NCBI RefSeq assembly: GCF_007197995.1
Contig: NZ_VKKH01000004.1
Location: 124,001 to 188,000 of the forward strand
Origin: Aliiglaciecola sp. M165
GTDB lineage: Bacteria; Pseudomonadota; Gammaproteobacteria; Enterobacterales; Alteromonadaceae
Length of the DNA stretch: 64,000 nt
Direction: 5' to 3'
In this document: positions 16,122 to 25,040 of the stretch, piece after piece
How the letters are laid out: every line of letters starts with the position of its first letter
How positions within the stretch are numbered: the first letter of the stretch is position 1
The notes under the pieces: generated by a model
The model's database searches: none
Told to the model about the DNA's origin: nothing
What the model saw: the letters and a program-made list of their open reading frames with translations, nothing else
Program-made: the position numbers and the translations under genes

Positions 16122-16544
16122 CTACCGCACTGAGAAAACTTTATTAGTGATTTTCCACTGACCTGCTTCTTTTAATAGTAGTAAATAATCTACATAGATC
16201 TGGTCGTTCATTTCGATTTCCGCTTTTACCATGGCAACGGCGTTTGTTATATCTATACTGATAACGCGTCCAACACGAGGGTACATTACCCCTTCCTTGA
16301 ATCCGGCGACATAATCCTCAGCATTCCATGAAATGGCCTTACCGTCTCGCACAAACTGTAATTTCATTCCCGGCATAAACACGTCTTTGAGTATTGCTGG
16401 CGTGCCTTTGGAAGTGCCGTCAAAGTATTTCTGCAATGCGGTTAACACCCCATCAAAATCACCGGACTTATCTCTTGCAAAAGCGTCAGGTAAGCAGGTA
16501 GTCAACAGTATGGTTGCCGCGAATAAGTTAACTAAGTATTTCAT
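16122..16544 (-). CDS. Secreted NTF2-like (putative lumazine-binding family) protein
   Basis: A 140-residue protein with a signal peptide (about residues 1-23, cleaving after AFA). The mature part has the cone-shaped NTF2-like pattern: an N-terminal helix (VLTALQKYFDGTSKG), strands with MKLQFVRDGK, and a C-terminal VDYLLLLKEAGQWKITNKVF. This last pattern is characteristic of the Lumazine_bd_2/SnoaL-like group. The function in this group is usually unknown. It ends a two-gene run with the next upstream secreted protein (23 nt apart), which suggests cotranscription. Confidence 0.65.
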   Translation of the reverse strand: MKYLVNLFAATILLTTCLPDAFARDKSGDFDGVLTALQKYFDGTSKGTPAILKDVFMPGMKLQFVRDGKAISWNAEDYVAGFKEGVMYPRVGRVISIDITNAVAMVKAEIEMNDQIYVDYLLLLKEAGQWKITNKVFSVR

Positions 16545-16567
16545 TTGTCAATGCCCCTAATCTTAAA

Positions 16568-17305
16568 TTAATAGCTAATTTCAGGGAGATATTTTGCAAG
16601 GCTGATTCGATATTCGCTGATGCCTTCTTTCACCTCTTGCGGCAATAATTGCACAGGGTCAAAGACCCCTTTTTGTTCTAGCTTTTTATAAAATTCAATA
16701 ATTGAATCGCTATGAAATACCAAAAAGACTGTGGGCAAATTGCTTCCGTACTGTTTCACATAAGTAGAAAAATATAGGGGCGCTTTTGCTTTTTTCTGAG
16801 TTACTACCCATTCGCTAAAACTTTTGCGAATATTCGCATCACGATTTAATTGAATCTCTACAAACACCATATGAGAATACGGAGATTTCATCTCTTTGGT
16901 GGGTTCCGATGACATGCTATCTCTGTAACTGATGAGAAAATAATCCTGTTGCGTTATAGTTTTCGTATAAACAGCGCCATTGCTGGCAAGAAATTCAGCA
17001 TCAAAATGCTCTGCCACTTCAGCCCAATCGGCGTCACTTTGTGCCTGATAGTCATGGCTTTTTTGCGCATTGAACGCTACATGACGACCGTCATCAAATT
17101 GATAAAAACGCCAGCTTTGTTGATAGCCAGTTTCATCTACCTTTTGTTTGAAACGTGCCAAGGCAGTTTCATGATCTTGTACAAGGTGAGGGGCAATGGT
17201 GTCGTCAGCCACCACAAAATAAGGTGATGGTACTATTGCTGATGCGTCAGTAGCATTGAGCCCCGCCAATAAGGTGACAAGACCTGCATATTTTCCTAAT
17301 TTCAT
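16568..17305 (-). CDS. Secreted protein of unknown function
   Basis: Not recognised. It has 245 residues and an N-terminal signal peptide (residues 1-22, cleaving near DASA). The mature part begins VPSPYFVVADDTIAPHLVQDHETALARFKQ and contains no cysteine pair, membrane segment or enzyme motif that I can identify. It is mixed alpha/beta, with a repeated pattern around FYQFDDGRHVAFNA and HMVFVEIQLNRD that could be two ABM/NIPSNAP-like half-domains, but this is weak. It sits just upstream of the NTF2-like gene and downstream of a two-component system, and may share a transcript with the former. Confidence 0.7.
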   Translation of the reverse strand: MKLGKYAGLVTLLAGLNATDASAIVPSPYFVVADDTIAPHLVQDHETALARFKQKVDETGYQQSWRFYQFDDGRHVAFNAQKSHDYQAQSDADWAEVAEHFDAEFLASNGAVYTKTITQQDYFLISYRDSMSSEPTKEMKSPYSHMVFVEIQLNRDANIRKSFSEWVVTQKKAKAPLYFSTYVKQYGSNLPTVFLVFHSDSIIEFYKKLEQKGVFDPVQLLPQEVKEGISEYRISLAKYLPEISY

Positions 17306-17476
17306 AACAATCTCCGCTAATTCGAAATCGTCGCCAATATGTCACAACAAAAAATAACCCATAGACAAGACAATACAGGCGGCAACATATTCACGATAAG
17401 CGGCTTGTTAAACCTTAAAAACACCAGTGAAAGCGACGACAAAAGTATAGGGTCTGAAGAATAATAATTTGCAGGC

Positions 17477-18241
17477 TTACGACAAAACAGCAAGGAGATC
17501 TTTGTATCGTCGACTGAATTTGACTTGTTTTTGATTACTCATTTCTACAAATCCATCTCCAAATCGCCCCCTTTCAAGACGCACCACATGAGCAGAATTC
17601 ACCATAAAGGATTTATGAGTGCGAAAGAAAAACGCCGGATCCAACTCTGTCGCCAGTCGTTTAAATGAGTCGCGGGTGATCAACGTAGCGTGTCGATCAT
17701 GCTGGTCATCGTGGTAATACAAAGCCAGATGGTCGCCAATTGATTCAAGGTAAATCAGGTATTTCTGTTTAATACGGTACAAGCCGTCACCGGTTTTCAC
17801 ACTAAGACCCAGTTGAGACTCGTTAGATTTAATTTGTTGAAATAGAGCATCCACAGTGTCTTTTTTAAACATCAAGTGTTGTTCCTGAAGACGCCGCCTG
17901 ACCTTTTGCATCATCTCATCAAATCGAAGTTGTTCGATGGGCTTGAGCAAATAATCCAAGGCATTGTTATCGAAGGCTTTTATCGCATATTGGTTATAAG
18001 CGGTAATAAACACAATTAACGGCGGATTATCTGGCCAGAGATCTAGCAGCCCAAAACCGTCTTCACCGGGCAATTCGATATCCAGAAAGACCAAGTCAGG
18101 TTTTGCTAGCGCTTTTGTTTTTATTGCAGTCACTGAATAACCATGTAATTGAATATCGATATCAGAATGAGCACCAAGCGCTATTTCAATTCCTTTGTGG
18201 GCGGCCGGTTCATCATCGATAATCCAACAACGAATACTCAT
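17477..18241 (-). CDS. LytTR-family response regulator
   Basis: A 254-residue protein. An N-terminal receiver (about 1-120) has the acidic pair DDE at 9-11, the phospho-acceptor in VFLDIELPGEDGF, the conserved threonine in FITAYNQ and the lysine in YLLKPIEQ. A C-terminal LytTR DNA-binding domain (about 150-250) has LYRIKQKYLIYLESIGDHLALY and FFRTHKSFMVN. Such proteins bind short direct repeats upstream of targets. Its start overlaps the kinase stop by 4 nt (ATGA), so the two are translationally coupled. The target genes are not evident. Confidence 0.93.
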   Translation of the reverse strand: MSIRCWIIDDEPAAHKGIEIALGAHSDIDIQLHGYSVTAIKTKALAKPDLVFLDIELPGEDGFGLLDLWPDNPPLIVFITAYNQYAIKAFDNNALDYLLKPIEQLRFDEMMQKVRRRLQEQHLMFKKDTVDALFQQIKSNESQLGLSVKTGDGLYRIKQKYLIYLESIGDHLALYYHDDQHDRHATLITRDSFKRLATELDPAFFFRTHKSFMVNSAHVVRLERGRFGDGFVEMSNQKQVKFSRRYKDLLAVLS

Positions 18242-19293
18242 AAAGCCACCTCAAGTGGCAATGTTACAATGACCTCGAACTGGCCATCATTGCAGAATGT
18301 CTGCAATTGGCCATTCTCCGCGTAAAGCAATTTCAGTCGATTAGCCACATTCTCAAGCCCTGTGTTGGTACCTGCTGATGACCCGACTTTTGACGCATCA
18401 TAGGGGTTTTTCAACAATATCTTAAGGTGTTTTTGTGTAATGCTAGCACTAAGTTCGATAGTGCATTTACCCCCTAATTGCCAACTAAACTTAATGGCAT
18501 TTTCCATCAGTGGCTGCAATAGTAATGGCGGAAGGAAAGCCGTAAGTGCCGCTTCCTGAATATGATTCTTAATCTGAATGTGCTGATGAAACCGTTGTTG
18601 TTCTATCTCTACAAAATTATTCAACAGATCGAGTTCCTGCTGTAGCTGGATTTTATTATTAAACTTGTGCTCCAACGTACTGCGCAAAAACCTACTAAGT
18701 TTCACCACCATATTATGTGCGGTATCGTTTTGTTTTTGCAAAATAGCAACATCAATAGAGTTTAAAACGTTGAATAAAAAATGCGGATTAAGCTGGTAGA
18801 GTAATTGCTGTAGTTGTGCGTCTCTTGCACTACTTTTAATACTTAGTAATTCTTCTTGTTGGGCTTTTTTCTGTAAATAAATGTGAGCACTAACAAACAA
18901 TCCTGCCCAAACTAATATAACCAAAACACTATAAGAACTCCCCTCCCACAAGTTAAGAAACGGCGACTTTAGCAATTCCTCGAAGGTAATATGATAATGT
19001 AGAAGTCGGCTCAGGTTGTGCCAGATAAATACAGAAACCAGACCCACTGAAACAAGTACAGGTACTCTAAACACCAGCGCGCGATCTTCCGTGCGCTCAT
19101 AAATTAACGCAAAGATAGCAGTACAGATCATGGCCGTCATCGGTGCGAACAAGCTACCTTGCCAATGATTTTCTCCATACATGACATGACTAATATGCTC
19201 AGCGGCGCCATAGAGAAGCCAAAACAAAACATGAGCTATGCGCAGAAAGGGATATTGATACAAGGAATTTCCGTTAAAAAACGTGATCACCAC
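18238..19293 (-). CDS. LytS/YehU-type sensor histidine kinase
   Basis: A 351-residue protein with about four membrane segments in the first 150 residues. A His_kinase domain follows with LNPHFLFNVLNSID (phospho-accepting histidine) and a degenerate HATPase (LPPLLLQPLMENAIKFSW and GTNTGLENVANRLKLLY). The start used is a GTG at 19293; no strong ribosome site is seen and the first ATG lies inside the membrane domain. The short extracytoplasmic loops suggest a membrane-embedded or intracellular signal. It pairs with the overlapping LytTR regulator. Confidence 0.9.
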   Translation of the reverse strand: MVITFFNGNSLYQYPFLRIAHVLFWLLYGAAEHISHVMYGENHWQGSLFAPMTAMICTAIFALIYERTEDRALVFRVPVLVSVGLVSVFIWHNLSRLLHYHITFEELLKSPFLNLWEGSSYSVLVILVWAGLFVSAHIYLQKKAQQEELLSIKSSARDAQLQQLLYQLNPHFLFNVLNSIDVAILQKQNDTAHNMVVKLSRFLRSTLEHKFNNKIQLQQELDLLNNFVEIEQQRFHQHIQIKNHIQEAALTAFLPPLLLQPLMENAIKFSWQLGGKCTIELSASITQKHLKILLKNPYDASKVGSSAGTNTGLENVANRLKLLYAENGQLQTFCNDGQFEVIVTLPLEVAL

Positions 19294-19571
19294 TTTAGTT
19301 TAGTATGACGCATGCGCAAATTAAAAGCCTGATGGCAGTTCGAGTACCAATCAACGATATGATGGTTGAGAATAGCGTATCGCAGCAAGAAAAAAGCAAT
19401 CTACGTTTGTCGTAGCAGCCGCAAAAAACGATAAACCTTTTCATGTCCGAATCGTTTCTAATTAGTTGGTGCGCATTTTGTCAATAGAACTCCTGCTTGT
19501 TGTACATTAACCAGGAGGAAAATTGGTATCCAAGAGTGCATCGGGATACACTCCTGGCATCACATTATCAG

Positions 19572-21266
19572 TTATTCAAGGCTGTGGTCTTGCAAGTGTT
19601 TTCCGTTAATATCTACAGAAAAAATGTGACGCCGACCTTTCACATCGGCTTCAAAATACACCAATTGGCTGTCGGTTGACCAGCGAGGCGATGCCACGGC
19701 ACCGGTCAATTCTGTAAGTTGTTTTACCTCAGTTCCATCCGCTTTCATCACAAAAATGTTATCACTGCCATTGCTACGGTCAGATACGAAGGCTATTAAT
19801 CGGCCATTGGGTGACAGGCTCGCATCAAAATCGGCAGATGGATTTTGAGTTAATTCGATAAATTCACCATTTGCCTGATTCATTGCAAGCACTTCCCAAT
19901 TACCTTCGATTGGACTGGAAAAGATGATTGGATACTCTTCACTTACCCAATGTGGGCGGTAGTGCCATAAATCATCACCGGAAATCTGCGTGTAATTTGT
20001 TCCATCAACGTTCACTCGATAGATACTCGTTTGTCTATTTTGTGTCCCACTAAAAATCAGTTGTTTACCATCTTTAGACCAACGAGGATCTTGCTCATTA
20101 ATTTTGGAATGCGTAACGTTGCGCGTTTTTAAGGTACCTGTGTCGAGGACAAAGATATCCTTGTTATTGCCAACCATTGTTGTGTAAGCAATATAACGAC
20201 CATCAGGTGATATTTCGGCTTCACTTTCAAAGCCTTGGGAATGTGTGAGGCGATGGTGCTGCTCTTGCCCTTTTCTATGCAACATCAACTCTCTGTTACC
20301 ATGTTGACTACTGACATAGGCGCGGTTGCCATTTTCAGACACACTAGGGTACTGATGATCCAGGTTTCGTTTGGTGATACGTTTAACGCTATTATCAGCG
20401 AGGGACAATTGATATAAGTCGCCATCAAACCCTAATCCACCATGACGGTTCGAGGTAAAAGTGACGCTGCTTGAATCAGGTGCAAATTTCGGGTAACGGT
20501 TATTGCTGTGCCCAAAAGTGCGTTGTTTTAAATTTTTCCCTGTCGGTGAAATAGTAAATATATGGTCATTGCCGTTAGTGCGCATTGAAAACACGACCTG
20601 TTTGTTGTCATTACTCCAATCTATGTAGGCGATATTATTCGCCGTTTTGTATATGATTTTAGGATCCGTTCCATCGGTATTTAACACTACCAATTGATTA
20701 GTTTGTGTATCGTCTGTGGCAACCAACACAATGTGTTTACCATCCGCTGAGAAACGCGGCGCTGCAACGAGATCCGGTTGGGCTCCGAACTGCAAGGTCT
20801 TAAGAGATTTTGAGGTGAGATCAAACGTGTGTAGCGTGGCAGAGCGGTTGCCTTTTTCACCATAACGTGTAAATAACAAGGTTTTACCATCTGGAGAAAA
20901 ATCTGGGTCGTTACCCTCGGTTAAGCGCGTTTTATTGCTGCCATCACTGTTAATAATATATACAAATCGCTGTCCGGTGGCACCTGCACCATGCGAATAT
21001 GCAAGCTGACTACCACTTGGCGACCACGTTGGCCATAAATCCTGACCGCGATTAAACGACAAGTTTGTCGGATTACTACCGTCCCGATTTGCCACATAAA
21101 TTTCGTAGTCGCCTTCTCTGTCTGTTACAAATGCGATTTTTTTGCCATCGGGTGAAATAACTCCTGCTATATCAGCAGCGGCGTAAGTGTTTAGCGACGT
21201 CATGATAAGAGCGGGAATTAGTAGTGGACGAATTATCGTATTTTTAGAGTGTTGTTTAATATTCAT
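19572..21266 (-). CDS. Secreted TolB-like (PD40) beta-propeller protein
   Basis: From the ATG at 21266, preceded by AGGAGG, it has 564 residues; an upstream extension of 34 residues lacks a ribosome site. A signal peptide precedes about ten PD40/WD40-like blades, each with the pattern D-G-x-x-I-A-F or SPDGK and a following W/S-x-DG, for example ISPDGKKIAFVTDREGDYEI and SFSADGKHIVL-like repeats. The whole protein is propeller; no peptidase domain is present. TolB-like propellers act as binding scaffolds. It is divergent from a CadC-like regulator, a common pairing in Alteromonadales, and is a likely target of it. Confidence 0.85.
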   Translation of the reverse strand: MNIKQHSKNTIIRPLLIPALIMTSLNTYAAADIAGVISPDGKKIAFVTDREGDYEIYVANRDGSNPTNLSFNRGQDLWPTWSPSGSQLAYSHGAGATGQRFVYIINSDGSNKTRLTEGNDPDFSPDGKTLLFTRYGEKGNRSATLHTFDLTSKSLKTLQFGAQPDLVAAPRFSADGKHIVLVATDDTQTNQLVVLNTDGTDPKIIYKTANNIAYIDWSNDNKQVVFSMRTNGNDHIFTISPTGKNLKQRTFGHSNNRYPKFAPDSSSVTFTSNRHGGLGFDGDLYQLSLADNSVKRITKRNLDHQYPSVSENGNRAYVSSQHGNRELMLHRKGQEQHHRLTHSQGFESEAEISPDGRYIAYTTMVGNNKDIFVLDTGTLKTRNVTHSKINEQDPRWSKDGKQLIFSGTQNRQTSIYRVNVDGTNYTQISGDDLWHYRPHWVSEEYPIIFSSPIEGNWEVLAMNQANGEFIELTQNPSADFDASLSPNGRLIAFVSDRSNGSDNIFVMKADGTEVKQLTELTGAVASPRWSTDSQLVYFEADVKGRRHIFSVDINGKHLQDHSLE

Positions 21267-21506
21267 TGAAATACCTCCTGTCAAAGTGACTGGCATTAAA
21301 CCTGAGTGATTGAAGGCTGTACTCATCTGGGCAAAATTTATATGTGATTTTTTGCACACCAAAAACAAACCAAATTTATTTTATTAAATTTCAATAAGTT
21401 AGATATTAAAGTTGCGTATTTACAAACAGCTAATACTCTGGAGTTTTGTGATATTGTGCTAGTATCTTTCTAGTTTTTGCACATAAATACTTCACGGGAA
21501 TAGCGG

Positions 21507-23747
21507 TTGACACTTTCAGTTAAGTTAAATAATGGCCAACTTTATCAGGTGGATATGACAGCCAATCAGTTACTTGGCACCTCGGGTGAGGTCATTACAC
21601 TACAAGCGAAAACCATGGCACTTTTTGTCTTTCTTTTGCAGCACAACCATCAAGTGGTAACCCGAGGACAAATTGCAGAACAGGTATGGCTCGGAACGCC
21701 AGTAGTTGATAACGCGATTACCAATGCTATTGCTAAAATTCGAAAAGCCTTAATGGACGATCCAACAACACCGACTTTACTCCATACCATCCCAAAAGTA
21801 GGTTACAAACTAACCATTGAAACAAACACTAAGGCTATTCCCGACAATCGGCATGAACTATTGGCGCCAACGCAACGGGATCAGGCAGTAAAAAACGCAA
21901 CTAGCCAACGGGTAAAGTGGGGGTCAACTGCCTTGATTGTGTTCTTGGTATGTGTAGTGACAATTAGCTCGTGGTGGCTGCAAAGACTGTCACCTACTCC
22001 AGCCCAACAAACCGCAGTGCACAATGTTGCCACACAGATATACATGGCTGTACTGCCGTTCAATCAAAAAGGCGATTCAAACATTCCTGTTCACGTTCTG
22101 CATGGCATAACAGATAACATTCATCAACAATTAAGCACCAATCATAGATTACAGTTACTCGATATGACGACCACCCGCCGCCCCGGCGTCGCTCAACTTA
22201 GCTTGGAAGATATGGCACAACAACTAGAAATTTCCTATGTTCTTTCGGGCTCAGTGCGGCAGCTAAAACAAAGTTATAAGATTGAAACTCAATTAACAGA
22301 CATCCATAGTCAAAAAGTTGTGCACCGGCAGTCAGTATCCATTGGGCTAAATAATCTGGCCTTCGTGAGCGAGAAAATCGTGAAGCCCGTTCTAAATGTA
22401 TTTAGCCTTAGTCAACAAAAAAAAACCGCCGAACCCATCCCCTTTGTCGCCTACGATTTATATCTTCTGGGGCAATTTCATATCGATAAACGGCAGCCGG
22501 AATCGCTACAAAAAGCCATTGCATTGTTGTCTCAAGCTACAACATTGGATCCTAAAATGGCACCCGCATTTAGCGCCCTTGCCAAGGCATACCTTCTCTC
22601 TTCGTTTTATACGGAGCAGGAAAAGGCTGAGATTGAATCTTTGGCCGAAAAAGCCGTTTTCACCGCCCTAAGTTTAGACAGTCAACTCGCCGATGCACAT
22701 GCAGTCCTTGGCTTTCTAAAAGCCACTTTCGGCGACAATGAGAGTGCCATGCGATCGTACCTCAGAGCATTGGAATTGGCCCCTAACAACGCTGAAGTGT
22801 GGATGCGAATTGGTTTATTGCACCTTAGTCAATGGCAATACAACCTCGCGGTTGAATCATTAAGTAAGGCGGTTAAATTGTCGCCACTGGATCCTCTTAT
22901 CAATGTGAATTTGGCAGAAGCACTGATATACAAAGGCGATATTATTCCTGGATTGCAGCGTTATGAAACCGTGTTCGCACAACCAGATGTCCCTTTAAGC
23001 TACCATCGATACGCAGCCATTGTTGCTAGCAACGTAGGCCGACATCAAATGGCAGAACAGTGGGCAAAGCATGCGGTGGAAAAACAGCCAGATGATCCTC
23101 TGAATCAAAGTGCGCTGGCATACATCTACCTGCAACTAGGAAACTTTTCTGAGGCAAGCGAGATATTGCAATATATCGATGCGAAAAACAGTTCACATTT
23201 GCAGATTCGGCGTACTTACTTCTTGTGGCTGTGGTTAAGTGGTGAACATCAAGCTTTGCTCGAGTATTGCAAAGCCTTATTAGAGAAAATTGCAGCGTCG
23301 CCCTCAGTTAATGAAAAACGTTTTGTCTATCCAGTATTTGCGGCACGCACTGGCATAGCCTTGCTGCTCAATAATCAACTAACGCAAGCAATTGAATTTT
23401 TGGAGCACGCTCTAAATAGTGAGAGTGGCCAAGATCCCACGTTTATTCTCGAATTCCGTCCTTTTTTGAGTTTTGCTTATCAACTCGCCGGCGAAAAGGC
23501 GTTGTTTATAGATAGTCAAGAAGTACTAAGTCGTCACATTGAGTCGTTTGAACAAAATGCCCCCAATGGCGTGCAAATCCAACTCACCAAATTGCTATTA
23601 TTAGTCATGAACAATCAGCTTACAGAGGCCAATAACTTGCTGCAGCACTTACAAAAAGTAGGATGGCAACCCAACACTTACTTTTTAGCATTACAACCAC
23701 TGCAACCTTTGTGGCAAAAACCCATTAGTTCACCAAAAACGCTCTAA
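21507..23747 (+). CDS. CadC-like transmembrane transcriptional regulator with TPR domain
   Basis: A 746-residue protein starting at TTG (21507) with GGGAA upstream; ATG 21555 is the next option. The N-terminal OmpR/PhoB-type winged helix (about 1-105) has VVTRGQIAEQVW, NAITNAIAKIRKAL and the wing IPKVGYKL. One membrane segment lies near 140-160 (STALIVFLVCVVTISSWW). A periplasmic part follows with a TolB-N-like domain (VAVLPF-type MAVLPFNQKGD, then SYVLSGSVRQ) and TPR repeats (about 325-720). Like CadC and ToxR, it likely binds DNA while sensing a periplasmic signal. It is divergent from the propeller gene. Confidence 0.88.
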   Translation: MTLSVKLNNGQLYQVDMTANQLLGTSGEVITLQAKTMALFVFLLQHNHQVVTRGQIAEQVWLGTPVVDNAITNAIAKIRKALMDDPTTPTLLHTIPKVGYKLTIETNTKAIPDNRHELLAPTQRDQAVKNATSQRVKWGSTALIVFLVCVVTISSWWLQRLSPTPAQQTAVHNVATQIYMAVLPFNQKGDSNIPVHVLHGITDNIHQQLSTNHRLQLLDMTTTRRPGVAQLSLEDMAQQLEISYVLSGSVRQLKQSYKIETQLTDIHSQKVVHRQSVSIGLNNLAFVSEKIVKPVLNVFSLSQQKKTAEPIPFVAYDLYLLGQFHIDKRQPESLQKAIALLSQATTLDPKMAPAFSALAKAYLLSSFYTEQEKAEIESLAEKAVFTALSLDSQLADAHAVLGFLKATFGDNESAMRSYLRALELAPNNAEVWMRIGLLHLSQWQYNLAVESLSKAVKLSPLDPLINVNLAEALIYKGDIIPGLQRYETVFAQPDVPLSYHRYAAIVASNVGRHQMAEQWAKHAVEKQPDDPLNQSALAYIYLQLGNFSEASEILQYIDAKNSSHLQIRRTYFLWLWLSGEHQALLEYCKALLEKIAASPSVNEKRFVYPVFAARTGIALLLNNQLTQAIEFLEHALNSESGQDPTFILEFRPFLSFAYQLAGEKALFIDSQEVLSRHIESFEQNAPNGVQIQLTKLLLLVMNNQLTEANNLLQHLQKVGWQPNTYFLALQPLQPLWQKPISSPKTL

Positions 23748-24255
23748 TCAGTGGTCTAAATGAAAAATGATAAACTTATTGGTCTATCTTAAGTGGCAGA
23801 CAGTGATATTGTCGCGTATGGGGAAACACGCTTGATTGCCGCTACTTAGAGCATTGTTTTTTTAATGCCATCTTTCCAACCCACGTCCATACCCAACTAA
23901 GAGAATTAACTTTTGAATTGTGAATATGATTTGGTACATCACTAGCGACTGTTTCAGATTGAGTATTTGACCAATGCAAATCAACACAAAGTGTCATCTT
24001 CGCTCTCCCCCAATGCCTTCCCCGCATACTCTCCACCAACGTCATCTCCGAACCTTCCAAAACGTCTTCTCCGAGTGCTCTCCCCCACAGCGTCATCTCC
24101 GCGCGCTCTTGGCGGAGATCTTTTTTACACCTCAGAGAAATTAACCAGATCCCGGCCTAAAAGCGTTGCCGGGACGACGTGTAATATTAATCCGGCGAGA
24201 TGAAATAACCTAGACGCAGAAAACAAAAAACCAACTAAAAAATTGGTTTAAAGTT
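23748..24255. other. Repeat-rich non-coding stretch, first half
   Basis: There is no credible gene. From about 23990 to 24121 runs a degenerate tandem series of 23-28-nt units beginning GTCATCTCCGA or GTCTTCTCCGA and closing with GGCGGAGATCT, the complementary arm. The hairpin CCCGGC (24151-24156) / GCCGGG (24168-24173) follows, then GACGACGTGTAATATTA. A terminator-like AACCAACT...AATTGGTT follows near 24226-24250. Confidence 0.65.
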
Positions 24256-24414
24256 TGGTATCAGAGGGTGAAGTCGGTCTTTTTAGCAACGGAGTTGCGC
24301 CCGACTGAACAACTTGCCATGGATGGCAAGGCTGGGTGCGTTACCAGGGACGGGTTCATTCTGCGTTTTTGTGCTGAATAAATTAGAAGTGTCGCACCTA
24401 TCAAACGCATAAAT
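24256..24414 (-). repeat. tRNA-3'-end structured repeat, copy B
   Basis: On the minus strand it ends in CCTCTGATACCA, a one-base variant of the tRNA-Leu 3' end, followed by a terminator-like hairpin. The stems seen are AGTCGG/CCGACT enclosing GCAAC-GGA-GTTGC, and CTTGCCAT/ATGGCAAG. The core CCAGGGACGGGTTCA is at 24344-24358. The stretch 24330-24413 matches copy A at 15.9 kb almost exactly. Confidence 0.78.
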
Positions 24415-24600
24415 CCTCATCTCCGAGCACTCTCTACCATCTTCATTTCCGCACCTTACAAAACGTCATCTCCTAGTGCTCTCCCCCAAGATCATCTCCG
24501 AACCTTCCAAAACGTCATCTCCGAGTGCTCTTATCGGAGATCTGTATAACAGCCCACCAGATCCCGGCCTAAAAGCGTTGCCGGGACGACGTGTAATATT
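24415..24600. repeat. Degenerate TCATCTCCGA array plus hairpin
   Basis: Five units of 23-28 nt related to CGTCATCTCCGAGTGCTCT run from 24415 to 24542; the last ends TTATCGGAGATCT and closes a hairpin with its own ATCTCCGA. The hairpin CCCGGC (24563-24568) / GCCGGG (24580-24585) and GACGACGTGTAATATTA follow. The layout duplicates that at 24041-24190. Confidence 0.68.
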
Positions 24601-24682
24601 AGTCCGGCGAATGAAAACAACCTCCAATTTCAGGCACAAAAAAACCAACTAAAAAGTTGGTTTAGATGTTTGGTACCAGAGG
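24601..24682. repeat. 82-bp direct repeat carrying a tRNA-Leu end and terminator, copy 1
   Basis: 24601-24682 and 24821-24902 are identical but for one base and lie exactly 220 nt apart. Each holds the terminator hairpin and the TTTGGTACCAGAGG segment, which on the minus strand is the 3' end of tRNA-Leu. In the second copy this segment belongs to the intact tRNA; here it abuts structured repeat copy C. Confidence 0.85.
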
Positions 24683-24798
24683 GTGAAGTCGGTCTTTTTA
24701 GCAACGGAGTTGCGCCCGACTGAACGACTTGCCATGGATGGCAAGGCTGGGTGCGTTACCAAGGACGGGTTCATTCTGCGTTTTGTGCAGACCTTATT
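24671..24798 (-). repeat. tRNA-3'-end structured repeat, copy C
   Basis: The same element as copy B: minus-strand end CCTCTGGTACCA, identical AGTCGG/CCGACT and CTTGCCAT/ATGGCAAG stems, core CCAAGGACGGGTTCA at 24759-24773. It diverges from copies A and B after GTTTTGTGC. It sits where a second tRNA would be expected, between the terminator of tRNA-Leu and a further terminator copy. Confidence 0.78.
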
Positions 24799-24856
24799 CG
24801 AAGTAACGCCCCTAAACTGTAGTCCGGCGAGTGAAAACAACCTCCAATTTCAGGCA

Positions 24857-24883
24857 CAAAAAAACCAACTAAAAAGTTGGTTT
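24857..24883 (-). terminator. Intrinsic terminator of tRNA-Leu
   Basis: AAACCAACT (24862-24870) pairs with AGTTGGTTT (24875-24883) and is followed on the minus strand by a T-run (complement of the A-run from 24857). It lies 7 nt after the tRNA 3' end. An identical copy is at 24637-24663. Confidence 0.85.
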
Positions 24884-24890
24884 AGATGTT

Positions 24891-24977
24891 TGGTACCAGA
24901 GGCCGGACTTGAACCGGCACACCATTACTGGCGGCGGATTTTGAATCCGCTGCGTCTACCAATTCCGCCACTCTGGC
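24891..24977 (-). tRNA. tRNA-Leu (anticodon CAA)
   Basis: An 87-nt class II tRNA on the minus strand: acceptor stem GCCAGAG/CTCTGGT, discriminator A and encoded CCA. It has GGTAGACGC in the D-loop, an anticodon loop TTCAAAA between GCGGA and TCCGC, a variable arm, and a T-arm with GGTTCAAGTCC. It reads UUG leucine codons. The last 12 bases recur in three repeat elements in this window. Confidence 0.96.
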
Positions 24978-25040
24978 ATCGGGAATTTAATCGTTGTGAT
25001 TAAATCAGGTAGTCACTCGCTGTGCTAAAGAGTGGCAGGC

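Noticed and set aside
24000-24542. CRISPR-like array from repeated TCATCTCCGA units
   Set aside because: Units differ in length (23-28 nt) and sequence, there are no unique spacers of constant length, and no cas gene is in the window. They behave as palindromic intergenic repeats.
24649-24840. Small proteins containing NPSLVTHPA and TLWYQ in the repeats (also at 15788-16027)
   Set aside because: The frame is shared between copies, but the stems co-vary as nucleic acid, no ribosome site is present and the frame runs into tRNA-derived sequence. Treated as structured repeat, not coding.
24891-24902. tRNA 3'-end duplications as att sites of an integrated element
   Set aside because: Integrases target tRNA 3' ends, but no integrase, phage or plasmid gene lies between the copies, and the spacing is only 220 and 415 nt.
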